NCBI GenBank assembly: GCA_018260755.1
Contig: JAGTWP010000050.1
Coordinates: 1 to 9,562 of the forward strand
Direction of reading: 5' to 3'
From: Candidatus Altarchaeum sp.
Lineage (GTDB): Archaea; Altiarchaeota; Altiarchaeia; Altiarchaeales; Altiarchaeaceae
DNA length: 9,562 nucleotides
The position numbers were made by a program, and so were the translations under genes. Below the pieces are notes generated by a model that ran no database searches, was not told the DNA's origin, and saw nothing but the letters and a program-made list of their open reading frames with translations. Shown piece by piece: positions 1 to 7,141 of this stretch (positions are counted from its first letter, which is position 1; each line of letters opens with the position of its first letter).

Positions 1-1
1 G

Positions 2-181
2 GAAAAGCAGTCAAAAACAAACAAGACTGAAAAAGCAGCCAAACCGGAAAAGCAGTCAAAAACAAACAAGACTGAAAAAGCAGCCAAACCGGAAAAGCAG
101 TCAAAAACAAACAAGACTGAAAAAGCAGCCAAACCGGAAAAGCAGTCAAAAACAAACAAGACTGAAAAAGCAGCCAAACTG
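2..181 (+). repeat. Four tandem 45-bp coding repeats in the TFE tail
   Basis: Units lie at 2-46, 47-91, 92-136 and 137-181 and appear identical except that the last codon of the fourth changes from CCG to CTG (Pro to Leu). A degenerate fifth start (GAAAAGCAGCC) follows at 182. The unit length is a multiple of three, so copy number can change without breaking the frame. Near-perfect DNA identity points to recent expansion or gene conversion. The array is cut by the window edge, so the full copy number is unknown. Confidence 0.95.
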
Positions 182-820
182 GAAAAGCAGCCAAAAATAA
201 AAAAAACAAAAAATGATGTTGTTAAAGGTGTTGCTAAGAAAGACAAGATTGTCAAAAATGCAGATAAAACAGTTGTTGTTGCGGAGTCCATAAAACCTGT
301 TGCGGTCCGATTTTCAAAAATTTATGAAAATAAAAATGTCAGGGAAATTTTGTTAAAATATTTTGAAGAAGGGTGTGTGGATATATTGCCGGAACTTAAT
401 GATTATATCGGAGATGAAATTGTCTCAAATAAAAAAAATATGAAGGCCCCGATAATAAGGAAATGGTTAAATTTGATGCATGATAAGAGCATTGTAGAAT
501 TTAACAGGACAAAGGATAAAAAAACAGGGTGGTTTACATACTTCTGGAAAATAAGACCGGACAAAATTGTTGAATTTACGGTCTCGGATATTAACAAGGA
601 AATAGAAGAATTAGAAAAAAAAATAGAAGAAATTAAAGCACATAATTTTGTCTGCGACTGTAAAACATGGACATCCACCGAAGCATTAGAGTCGGATTTT
701 ATATGTCATGAATGTGAAAAGGTGATTATGGAAAAAGATAATAACGAATTAATCACGGAAATGGAAAACAAAAAGAAAGTACTCGAGAAAAAAAAAGACG
801 ACATTTTGTCCTCACCGTGA
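2..820 (+). CDS. tfe: Transcription factor E (TFE, alpha subunit) with long Lys-rich repeat tail, 5' end missing
   Basis: This is the archaeal counterpart of the TFIIE alpha N-terminal half, which helps TBP, TFB and RNA polymerase open promoter DNA. The frame is open from the window edge, so the true start lies upstream; 272 residues are visible. Visible residues 1-60 are four copies of a 15-residue Lys/Thr/Ala unit (EKQSKTNKTEKAAKP). A further basic linker runs to about residue 103. The winged helix (about 104-190) contains the TFE hallmark TGWFTYFWKI (175-184). A short coiled coil follows (about 196-213). Next comes a zinc ribbon with Cys218, Cys220, Cys235 and Cys238 (CxC-x14-CxxC), and then a charged C-terminal helix. 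Typical archaeal TFE is about 160-190 residues and lacks such a tail. The TTG at 350 is only an internal codon within the winged helix. The domain assignment is confident; the role of the tail is unknown. Confidence 0.9.
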   Translation, partial: EKQSKTNKTEKAAKPEKQSKTNKTEKAAKPEKQSKTNKTEKAAKPEKQSKTNKTEKAAKLEKQPKIKKTKNDVVKGVAKKDKIVKNADKTVVVAESIKPVAVRFSKIYENKNVREILLKYFEEGCVDILPELNDYIGDEIVSNKKNMKAPIIRKWLNLMHDKSIVEFNRTKDKKTGWFTYFWKIRPDKIVEFTVSDINKEIEELEKKIEEIKAHNFVCDCKTWTSTEALESDFICHECEKVIMEKDNNELITEMENKKKVLEKKKDDILSSP

Positions 821-821
821 T

Positions 822-836
822 TAAAAAATAAATTTA
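822..836 (+). promoter_or_regulatory. Candidate TATA box for the MTA phosphorylase gene
   Basis: An A/T-only run, TAAAAAATAAATTTA, lies about 19-33 nt before the ATG at 855. That is the distance expected for an archaeal TATA box driving a leaderless or near-leaderless mRNA. No Shine-Dalgarno sequence is visible between it and the ATG. The region is AT-rich, so such a match has a sizeable chance of being accidental. The gene could instead be read from the TFE promoter, since the gap is only 34 nt. Confidence 0.35.
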
Positions 837-854
837 CTAACAGATAAATTTAAA

Positions 855-1649
855 ATGCCAGCTGATAAAATTTCTATCGGAATAATTGGAGGGACTGGAA
901 TATATAATGAGAAAGATAGTAAGGAAACCAAGAAAATAAAGGTCTCAACCCCTTATGGAAGTCCTTCCGATTTGATAACAATCGGAAAATTTAACGGAAA
1001 GAAAATCGCATTTATTCCGAGACATGGAAGTAATCATACGATTCCTCCGCACAAAATAAATTTCAGGGCAAATATAATGGCATTGAAAGCATTGGGTGTT
1101 GAAAAATTAATTTCGCTGTCTGCTGTTGGAAGTTTGAGAGAAAATTTTAAACCCGGAGATATTGTCCTGTCAGACCAGTTCATTGATTTCACAAAGCAGC
1201 GAATTCAGACATTTTATGACGGAAATAGGGTCTGCCATATTTCAACAGCGGAGCCATTTTGTTCGGAATTGAGACGAATAGCAATAGATATTACAAAAAA
1301 GTTAAAATTTTCGTTTCATGAAAACGGAACTTATTGCTGTATTGAAGGTCCGAGATTTTCAACGAGGGCGGAATCAAGATTTTTCAGAAATTTTGCAGAT
1401 GTTATCGGAATGACTATATGTCCCGAGGTTACATTGGCACGGGAAAAAGAGATGTGTGTGCTAAATATTTCAACTGTAACTGATTATGATGTATGGGCAA
1501 AAAAACCCGTATCGGTTGAGGATATTATCAAAGTAATGAAGGAAAATAATGAAAAGATCAGGGAAATTTTGAGAAATTTAATAGAAGCAATTCCTGAGAA
1601 AAGGCATTGTGAGTGCGGGAAGGCGTTGGAAAATGCGTTTGTTGATTGA
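855..1649 (+). CDS. mtnP: S-methyl-5'-thioadenosine phosphorylase family protein (PNP/MTAP type)
   Basis: The 264-residue protein belongs to the trimeric purine nucleoside phosphorylase family. These enzymes cleave 5'-methylthioadenosine with phosphate, releasing adenine and methylthioribose-1-phosphate for purine and methionine salvage in the cytoplasm. Visible motifs are GGTG (12-15), the phosphate-binding RHG (56-58), SAVGSL (89-94), EGPRFSTRAES (164-174), IGMT (184-187) and TDYD (209-212). In this family Asp210/Asp212 in the base-binding loop favour a 6-amino purine; true PNPs carry Asn there. Near the C-terminus is a CxC pair, Cys252 and Cys254. A similar CxC is known in hyperthermophilic archaeal MTAP II and PNP, where it forms or shuffles disulfides. 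Length is normal. The ATG at 855 fits the family start, 34 nt behind TFE. A methylthioinosine phosphorylase, as in some methanogens, is the main alternative. Confidence 0.9.
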   Translation: MPADKISIGIIGGTGIYNEKDSKETKKIKVSTPYGSPSDLITIGKFNGKKIAFIPRHGSNHTIPPHKINFRANIMALKALGVEKLISLSAVGSLRENFKPGDIVLSDQFIDFTKQRIQTFYDGNRVCHISTAEPFCSELRRIAIDITKKLKFSFHENGTYCCIEGPRFSTRAESRFFRNFADVIGMTICPEVTLAREKEMCVLNISTVTDYDVWAKKPVSVEDIIKVMKENNEKIREILRNLIEAIPEKRHCECGKALENAFVD

Positions 1650-1791
1650 AAAATAATCATTCCCCTCCTCAGAAATTTATCCTTGTTTTAAAACTCCTAA
1701 CCACCACTATCATGGCAGCAAATTCAAAATAGTAAACTATCTGGAAATAACATCAAAGACCTTAAATTTAAGACTGCACGACGCCTTCAGT

Positions 1792-1803
1792 GGCACATAA
1801 CCC
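1792..1803 (+). repeat. Possible solitary IS end in the 1650-1917 convergent gap
   Basis: The 12-mer GGCACATAACCC matches 10 of 12 bases with the right end of the decayed IS (5846-5857). Its reverse complement matches 11 of 12 bases of the IS left end (5307-5318). The preceding stretch (about 1701-1790) is less AT-rich than its surroundings. It holds an open run of about 40 codons ending at 1821 that I do not recognise, with no start or ribosome site. This may be the tail of a degraded insertion sequence. Nothing else convincing is visible in the 268 bp between the two convergent genes. Confidence 0.35.
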
Positions 1804-1917
1804 TGGTTGACATGTTGTAAGGAAACTAAAATTTTTAGACCAATAGTATATTATTATGATATATTCACATAAATTTTACATTAAATTTTTGATAAAATTT
1901 GTTTATCCTCCATATCA

Positions 1918-4206
1918 TTATAACCTCACTTCGTTCGGATATTTGCTCATTTCATTCGTAAATGATAGCAAATCTTCATTTTTGGCAATTCCCTTACAAC
2001 CTGTTGAGCATAATTTCTTAAGTAATTTCACAACCTCAAAATGATTATGTAGATTAAATCTTGCATAAGACTGGAACACTCCAACTTTGATTGTATATGC
2101 ATCCTTTGGAAGAATTTTAAATAAGTCCTCATCTGTCCAGTCATCACCTATTGCCAATACAAAATCATAATATCCATTCGTAAATTGCATTGCTGCACTG
2201 CCTTTATTTACACCTCCGTTCCTGAATTCAATCACTTTGTTTCCCTGCAAAACCTGAATATCTAAATTTGCCATTAAATTTATTATTTCATCCCTAATTT
2301 CCTTTGCCTTTTGCGATGCCAGTTCAGGATCGCTTTTTCTGTAATGCCACACTACTGAAAAATCCTTTTCTTCAATAAAAGAATAAGGAACTCTGTCTAC
2401 ATAATCCTGAAGTATGGAAAGTATTTTTGGTTTCCATTTTGTATCTAATTTTCTAATCAGTTTCCATTCACCATCCTTTTCTTTTATATATACACCGTGT
2501 TCTGCTACAAATCCAACATTAAAATTTCCAAACCATTCCTGAAGCGTTTTCCTGTCTCTGCCGCTTGTAATTATTACATAATTTTTGTCATCATTTGAAA
2601 ATTTCCTTAAAATTTCTAAAATTTCATCACCTGGAGTCGCATTTTCAGGACGGTCTGCAAAAGGAACTAAAGTTCCGTCGTAATCCAGAAATATAAGTCG
2701 TTTGTTTGCATTAATGTAATCCCTCATCATTATTCTTTCATTGCTCTTCTTCAACAATCTCATTTCAAGACCTTTCTGTTCTTCCTTCATAGATAACAAC
2801 TCTGAAATAAAATCATTGCCCCATTTAATTATATCGTACCTTCTCAATCTGTCCTGCATAATTTTATTGCGTCTAATCTGCTCTTCCTCAGGCATCTCCA
2901 ATGACTGCTTTAATGCGTATGCTATTTCTTCAAGGGAGTTTGGATTTATAATAATTGCCTCTCCAAGTTCTTTTGACGCTCCTGCCATCTCACTCAAAAT
3001 TAAAACGCCTTTTTCATCACTTCTTGTGGCAATATATTCCTTTGCGATTAAATTCATCCCGTCTCTTAAAGGAGTTATTAAAGCAACATTACTAATTGCA
3101 TAATAAGATGCAAGTATCTCAAAAGGAAGCGATGTGAACTGATAATTTATTGGAGTCCATTTAATGGTTCCAAATTTTCCGTTTATCTTCCCTATATATT
3201 CATCAATCTGTCTTTTCATCGTCTGATAATGCTCGACCCCGACACGGGAAGGAACCAAAACCAGAACAAGCACAACTTTATTATGCCATTGCGGATTTTT
3301 CTCTAAAAACAATTCATACCCTTGTAAACGATTTATTATGCCTTTTGTATAGTCCAGGCGGTCAATTGACAAAATAATTTTAAAATTTTTCAATGTTGTT
3401 TTAATTTTTCCAAAATTTTTCCGGACATTCATGTTGTCAATAGACCTGTTAAATTTATTAAAGTCAATGCCCATCGAAAATACATCGGCTTTAATAACTC
3501 TGTCGCTATAAATCTTTCCCATCTCATTATCATATCCGAGAACGCAAATAATTGACCTTAAGAAATGCTGAACATACTCATGCGTATGGAATCCTATGAG
3601 ATCCGATCCTAACATCCCTTCAAGTATGTCTATTTGCCATTTTCTTGGAAGAAGGCGAAATAATTCATAAGATGGAAAAGGAATATGAAGGAAAAAGCCA
3701 ATAGAAATGTTTTGTATTTTATCCCTCAAAATCTTTGGGAGAAGCATCAAATGATAGTCATGTATCCAGACAATATCATCTTCTCTTAGAATTTCCATTA
3801 ATGCGTTGCAAAAAATTTTATTAACATCATTATAAAAATTCCAGTATTCCTCCTTATACTTGACATAAGAAGAGAAGTAGTGGAATAACGGCCATAATGT
3901 GCTATTACAAAATCCGTTATAAAAATTTTCCATACTTTTTTCAGGCAGAAAAACGGGATGGTATTTAAATTTTTTAAGTTTATCTTTAACATATTCCTTT
4001 TCTTCGTCTCCTACTGTAATTCCGGGCCATCCAACCCACATATAATCACTAAATGCCTCATGTTTGCCCTCCAAATATGTCTTTAATCCAGAAACCAGAC
4101 CGCCGGGACTTTGCTGAAATTTAAATTTTTCTCCGTTCTTTTTTATTGCTATCGGCAAACGATTTGCAACAATAATCAATCTTCGCCTTTCTTTTCCTTC
4201 TTTCAT
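1918..4206 (-). CDS. Bifunctional trehalose-6-phosphate synthase/phosphatase (OtsA-OtsB fusion)
   Basis: The 762-residue protein should make trehalose from a nucleotide-glucose donor and glucose-6-phosphate, then remove the phosphate. Residues 8-475 are a GT20 synthase domain: VANRLPIA (13-20), SPGGLVSGL (33-41), HDYH (149-152), HIPFPSYELFRLLP (174-187), DRLDYTKGI (282-290) and LRDGMNLIAKEYIA (380-393). Residues 500-735 are a HAD phosphatase: DYDGT (Asp508, Asp510), ITSGR (Ser548), NKGSA (Lys668) and GDDWTDED (687-694). All catalytic motifs look intact in both halves. After the phosphatase comes a tail of about 25 residues with no recognised motif. The ATG at 4206 overlaps the stop of the upstream MscS gene in the sequence ATGA, so translation is probably coupled. 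In Thermoproteus tenax such a fusion is reported in an operon with a mechanosensitive channel, which supports an osmotic or stress role. Donor specificity cannot be told. Confidence 0.95.
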   Translation of the reverse strand: MKEGKERRRLIIVANRLPIAIKKNGEKFKFQQSPGGLVSGLKTYLEGKHEAFSDYMWVGWPGITVGDEEKEYVKDKLKKFKYHPVFLPEKSMENFYNGFCNSTLWPLFHYFSSYVKYKEEYWNFYNDVNKIFCNALMEILREDDIVWIHDYHLMLLPKILRDKIQNISIGFFLHIPFPSYELFRLLPRKWQIDILEGMLGSDLIGFHTHEYVQHFLRSIICVLGYDNEMGKIYSDRVIKADVFSMGIDFNKFNRSIDNMNVRKNFGKIKTTLKNFKIILSIDRLDYTKGIINRLQGYELFLEKNPQWHNKVVLVLVLVPSRVGVEHYQTMKRQIDEYIGKINGKFGTIKWTPINYQFTSLPFEILASYYAISNVALITPLRDGMNLIAKEYIATRSDEKGVLILSEMAGASKELGEAIIINPNSLEEIAYALKQSLEMPEEEQIRRNKIMQDRLRRYDIIKWGNDFISELLSMKEEQKGLEMRLLKKSNERIMMRDYINANKRLIFLDYDGTLVPFADRPENATPGDEILEILRKFSNDDKNYVIITSGRDRKTLQEWFGNFNVGFVAEHGVYIKEKDGEWKLIRKLDTKWKPKILSILQDYVDRVPYSFIEEKDFSVVWHYRKSDPELASQKAKEIRDEIINLMANLDIQVLQGNKVIEFRNGGVNKGSAAMQFTNGYYDFVLAIGDDWTDEDLFKILPKDAYTIKVGVFQSYARFNLHNHFEVVKLLKKLCSTGCKGIAKNEDLLSFTNEMSKYPNEVRL

Positions 4207-5261
4207 TGTTTTGCATTTTTAAAGTATATATTCCTGACAGGAAATGAAATTTCTATTCCTTCTTTATTGTATCTTGTCATTAATTTTTTAATGAATTCGT
4301 GAACAACTAAATATTGGTCAACAAATTTCTCAACCCTTAAAATTATACTGAAATTTATATTTGAGTTACCGAAGTTATTATATCTGATAAAAGGTTCAAA
4401 ATTTTTAACCGCACCTGGAATATTTTGCTGTATTTCCTTTGCCACTTCAATTGTTATTTTTTCAACTCTTTCTAAATCAGAATTGTAAGAGACGCCGCAA
4501 GGCACAACAACCGCCATTTCCTGTTCAGGTGTATAATAGTTTATTATTATGCTTTGCGCCAGTTTTGAATTTGGAATTATGATAATATTATTTTCCAATG
4601 TCTTTATTTTTGTAGTTCTCCAGCCAATATCTTTAACATAACCTTTCATTCCATTCTCAAGTTCAACATAATCGTCAAATTTTATCGGCTTATCTGCAAT
4701 AAGGTGGATTCCTGCAAATAAATTTGATAAAGTATCCTGTAACGCTAAAGCAACTGCTAATCCGACGATTCCCAAACTTGCTAAAAGAGGAGTGATTTCA
4801 ATATTAAAGACCCCTTGTAAGATTAGCATTAATGCAATCGCATATATGAATCCATAAATAATTTTTCTGAGCAGAGGCATAAATGCTTTATCAACATTTC
4901 CATTTGTGTTTAAAGAGAATTCACCGTCATACCACCTAATAACAGCATCCAATATTCTCGTAACAAAAAAAGTTCCGAGCAAAATATATATAGATGTAAA
5001 AATTTTGTCAATTACATACTGATAATTTGCAAGTAGTTCTATTCTTAACAGTCCGAGATACAATCCGATAAAAAATATGATAAGAATTATGGGTGTTTTT
5101 GCTGTCTTTAAAATTTCATCATCAAGTGTTGTCCTCGTTCTTTTTACAATTTTGGTAAAAATTTTTTCAAGTATAAAAAAGACAAGATACGCAATAAATA
5201 GAAAAATTCCTGTTATTATTAAAGCAATTACTATGTCCATATAATTTTCAATACCAAACAT
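4203..5261 (-). CDS. mscS: MscS-family small-conductance mechanosensitive channel
   Basis: The 352-residue membrane protein should open under membrane tension to release small solutes after hypo-osmotic shock. Hydrophobic helices lie at about 9-31, 57-73, 83-104, 131-150 and 156-175. The last is the Gly/Ala-rich pore helix (LLASLGIVGLAVALALQD, 159-176). The cytoplasmic beta domain carries the family signature DKPIKFDDYVEL (190-201), GWRTTKIKTLENN (213-225) and IPNSKL (229-234). The C-terminus has the typical GIEISFPVRNIYF (335-347). It resembles archaeal MscMJ-type channels with two extra N-terminal helices. The ATG at 5261 gives the longest protein. Met8 (5240) is an alternative and sits better relative to a TATA-like run at 5273-5285. 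The stop overlaps the start of the trehalose gene by 4 nt. The upstream side abuts a decayed mobile element, whose left end lies 47 nt from the start. Confidence 0.93.
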   Translation of the reverse strand: MFGIENYMDIVIALIITGIFLFIAYLVFFILEKIFTKIVKRTRTTLDDEILKTAKTPIILIIFFIGLYLGLLRIELLANYQYVIDKIFTSIYILLGTFFVTRILDAVIRWYDGEFSLNTNGNVDKAFMPLLRKIIYGFIYAIALMLILQGVFNIEITPLLASLGIVGLAVALALQDTLSNLFAGIHLIADKPIKFDDYVELENGMKGYVKDIGWRTTKIKTLENNIIIIPNSKLAQSIIINYYTPEQEMAVVVPCGVSYNSDLERVEKITIEVAKEIQQNIPGAVKNFEPFIRYNNFGNSNINFSIILRVEKFVDQYLVVHEFIKKLMTRYNKEGIEISFPVRNIYFKNAKQ

Positions 5262-5272
5262 TTTAAATTTTT

Positions 5273-5285
5273 GATTATATTATGA
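5273..5285 (-). promoter_or_regulatory. Candidate TATA box of the mscS-trehalose operon
   Basis: Read on the minus strand this is TCATAATATAATC, centred about 17 nt before the first ATG (5261) and about 38 nt before Met8 (5240). It is the clearest TATA-like run between mscS and the mobile element. With an archaeal spacing of about 26 nt, transcription would start near 5252 and favour Met8. This is inference from composition and spacing only. Confidence 0.3.
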
Positions 5286-5460
5286 CTTACTCAGTTTTAA
5301 TGTAAATGGTTATGTGCCCTATAAAAGTAGGCCACTTATATTTCTTGTAAATTATCAATTAAATTTTGAAGATTAAATAAAAATGACTCTTATTTAATAA
5401 TACGTGATTAACTATATTTGTTATAGATTATATTTGAAATGAAAACGAAAAAAAAGCATC

Positions 5461-5523
5461 ATGTATCTTACTGAAGAGGATTGCCTTGAAATGATTAAGA
5501 GTATCACGCTATTAAAAATATAA
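5461..5523 (+). pseudogene. Remnant transposase N-terminus, probably IS1595/ISXO2-like
   Basis: The 20-codon frame reads YLTEEDCLEMIKSI from its second residue, then turns into LLKI and a stop. Transposases of the IS1595/ISXO2 group commonly begin with a TEEDC-hydrophobic-hydrophobic-KxI stretch just before a zinc-finger CPxC. The match stops where that zinc finger should begin, so the gene is truncated. Its position inside the inverted-repeat element supports a transposase origin. The family call rests on a short stretch and is an inference. Confidence 0.45.
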
Positions 5524-5564
5524 GCATACTTTTTTCATTTTTAGCCATTAATTTAATTAAATTT

Positions 5565-5808
5565 GTAACTATTCAACCACCCAAAAAATTACGGGTAAAT
5601 TTTTTGATTTTTACGCTCACTTCGTTCGTGCATTTTAAAATCTTTGAGATTTTAAAATTGTATTTTTTGAAATTTTACGCTCACTTCGTTCGTGCATTTT
5701 CAAACAAGTTTGAAAATCGCAGGTATTAAAAAATATTTGAAATATTTTTTAAGATTGAAAATTTATTTATAAATTTTCAGTAAATTTTTGTACCCTCTGA
5801 ATAGTTAA
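5565..5808. mobile_element. Hairpin-rich MITE, long copy (244 bp), nested in the decayed IS
   Basis: The ends are GTAACTATTCA (left) and TGAATAGTTAA (right), an inverted pair differing at the terminal base. Identical 8-bp flanks TTAAATTT (5557-5564 and 5809-5816) look like a target-site duplication. The sequence is AT-rich and has no plausible coding region. It aligns with the 105-bp copy at 7252-7356 but carries extra blocks inside, two of which begin with the same 24-nt stretch containing CTCACTTCGTTCG. The GTAA ends plus an 8-bp duplication are compatible with an IS66-type mobiliser, but that is a guess. AT-rich flanks make chance 8-bp matches less surprising than usual. Confidence 0.7.
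5583..5779. repeat. Array of five successive hairpins inside the long MITE copy
   Basis: Perfect stems occur at 5583-5605 (8 bp, 7-nt loop), 5632-5658 (12 bp, 3-nt loop), 5696-5717 (10 bp, 2-nt loop), 5726-5752 (13 bp, 1-nt loop) and 5756-5779 (10 bp, 4-nt loop). The arms differ in sequence from one hairpin to the next, so this is not one hairpin copied. A direct repeat of about 24 nt (5613-5636 and 5677-5700) precedes the second and third hairpins. Very AT-rich DNA forms short palindromes by chance. Five gap-free stems in under 200 bp, four of them 10 bp or longer, is nevertheless notable. Confidence 0.85.
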
Positions 5809-5881
5809 TTAAATTTTAAATTAAATTAATGGCCTACTTCTATTTGGCACTCAACCCAATAATTTTAAATTTACCTGTTTT

Positions 5882-7096
5882 TCATCTTATTCCCAGAAAA
5901 AACAAAATTGTCGGAACTAACAGAACTCCCATCGCATGCGTTCTGTTTACATTGCCAAATATTGAAATCAGCCCGATACACATACCAATTAAGGCAATAA
6001 ATATTCCATAAATTCCTGTAAGAACAAAAAGCGCAACACAAATCAGCACAAACGAGGATATATTTAAATTTCTACTGTTTACCCGTCCTGTCCATTTCAC
6101 CGCAATTTTAGAGGTCTTATGAAAAAGCACAACGGCAAAGAACGAAACAAAAAGGATAATTCCGATAAACAGCAAAATTTCCCCGAAAGATATATCCATA
6201 ACCGAATCAATCATAACTGCCACTCCGCTGCGCGCATTTCCTATTGTATAAATTGCAATCAGCGAAAATATGCTGTCTGATAAATTTATTGCAGAAACAG
6301 AAATCATAAAAGCTCCGACACTGTTTCCGAAGACAATTGCCATCAACGTTCCTATCTGCGAAGCACTTATTCCCGGCAATGTTCCAGCGAGCATTCCCGC
6401 AAAGGCACCCAAAAATCCTGCCGTGTAGAAATTTTTGTCCGGTTTTGCCGTCGCCTTTGGAAGTTGTGAAATTTGTTTTCCTTTTTCATAAGTAATGACA
6501 TTAACGAGCAGTGTGCTTAATCCGAACAGCCCCGCAAATACGGGAAACAAAACCTGCGAAGATGAGAAAAAATTTAAATTTAACGCGAGCAGTCCAAAAT
6601 ATCCCGAAAGCACAAACACAAAAAGAGCGGTTAAAATTTTGTAAATTTTTCTTTCATACAATAACAGAGCAGCAACAACTATGATGAGAACAAACACAAT
6701 AAAATTTCTTGACGCCTCGTAAATAGCAGGAAGAAACAGGAATGCAAAAACCGCCAGAATTAAAGCAAAGAACAATCCGAATATTGCCCCGAATAAGGTA
6801 AAGTATGCGGCATCCATTGCTTTGCCTTCCAAAATTAAACGTTGGGCCGGAAGCAAACTTAATGCTGTTTCCTCCTGCGGAGCGCCGAGAAACAGCGTCG
6901 GGATAAATTCCATAAACTGATGAACGATCATTGCTGAGATTAAAATAACTGCAAACTCCAAAGGCAGTAATCCCAGAGTCGGAAGCAAAGAAATCATAAT
7001 AATTGCAACATTATTTACATGAAAGCCAGGAATTAGTCCTGTAATAAAGCCGATTATTATGCCAATAAAAGCAAAAAGTATAAATTCAAATAACAT
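5882..7096 (-). CDS. TctA/DUF112-family membrane permease
   Basis: The 404-residue polytopic membrane protein belongs to the tripartite tricarboxylate transporter permease family, in the archaeal DUF112 branch. It shows the internal duplication typical of the family: GFITGLIPGFHVNNVA (16-31) in the first half and GMLAGTLPGISASQIGTL (234-251) in the second. The loop after the first repeat holds GAPQEETALSLLPAQRLILEG (71-91), with charged and polar residues expected near the substrate site. About ten hydrophobic segments span the rest. Bacterial TctA works with a small TctB and a periplasmic TctC. Neither is present here, so the substrate and energy source are unknown and a tricarboxylate role should not be assumed. 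The start ATG (7096) immediately precedes a hydrophobic helix and has no Shine-Dalgarno sequence. The gene stands alone, flanked on both sides by mobile-element sequence. Confidence 0.85.
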   Translation of the reverse strand: MLFEFILFAFIGIIIGFITGLIPGFHVNNVAIIMISLLPTLGLLPLEFAVILISAMIVHQFMEFIPTLFLGAPQEETALSLLPAQRLILEGKAMDAAYFTLFGAIFGLFFALILAVFAFLFLPAIYEASRNFIVFVLIIVVAALLLYERKIYKILTALFVFVLSGYFGLLALNLNFFSSSQVLFPVFAGLFGLSTLLVNVITYEKGKQISQLPKATAKPDKNFYTAGFLGAFAGMLAGTLPGISASQIGTLMAIVFGNSVGAFMISVSAINLSDSIFSLIAIYTIGNARSGVAVMIDSVMDISFGEILLFIGIILFVSFFAVVLFHKTSKIAVKWTGRVNSRNLNISSFVLICVALFVLTGIYGIFIALIGMCIGLISIFGNVNRTHAMGVLLVPTILFFLGIR

Positions 7097-7141
7097 TTTT
7101 AAAATTGAGGAAGGTAAACTGAGTAAGTTCCAATCAAAATT

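Larger units (their letters stand above)
5308..5856. mobile_element. Decayed insertion sequence or MITE with 27-nt terminal inverted repeats
   Basis: The left end (5308-5334) and the reverse complement of the right end (5830-5856) match at 22 of 27 positions. They share the blocks GTGCC and AAGTAGGCCA. Both start with GGTT outward of GTGCC. No clean target-site duplication is visible, so the exact ends may be off by a base or two. The inside has no intact transposase. Instead it has a 20-codon remnant at 5461-5523, and another element at 5565-5808 has landed inside it. Excising that inner element with one target copy restores a palindrome in which CCATTAATTTAATT (from 5545) pairs with its complement ending at 5832. 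The element separates the permease 3' end (26 nt beyond its right end) from the mscS promoter region. Confidence 0.7.

Noticed and set aside
2-181. CRISPR-like direct repeat array
   Set aside because: The 45-bp units abut with no spacers, keep one open frame and encode a regular basic peptide. They are coding repeats of TFE.
350-352. TTG as the TFE start codon
   Set aside because: The frame is open without a stop back to position 2, and the TTG lies inside the first helix of the winged-helix domain, so it is an internal leucine codon.
1650-1917. Search for a tRNA or other structured RNA in the convergent gap
   Set aside because: No cloverleaf, T-loop consensus or strong stem was found. Only an IS-end-like 12-mer and an AT-rich stretch are visible.
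1856-2044. Short plus-strand frame overlapping the trehalose gene end
   Set aside because: It runs antisense through the 3' coding end of the trehalose fusion, has no ribosome site and has no recognisable protein.
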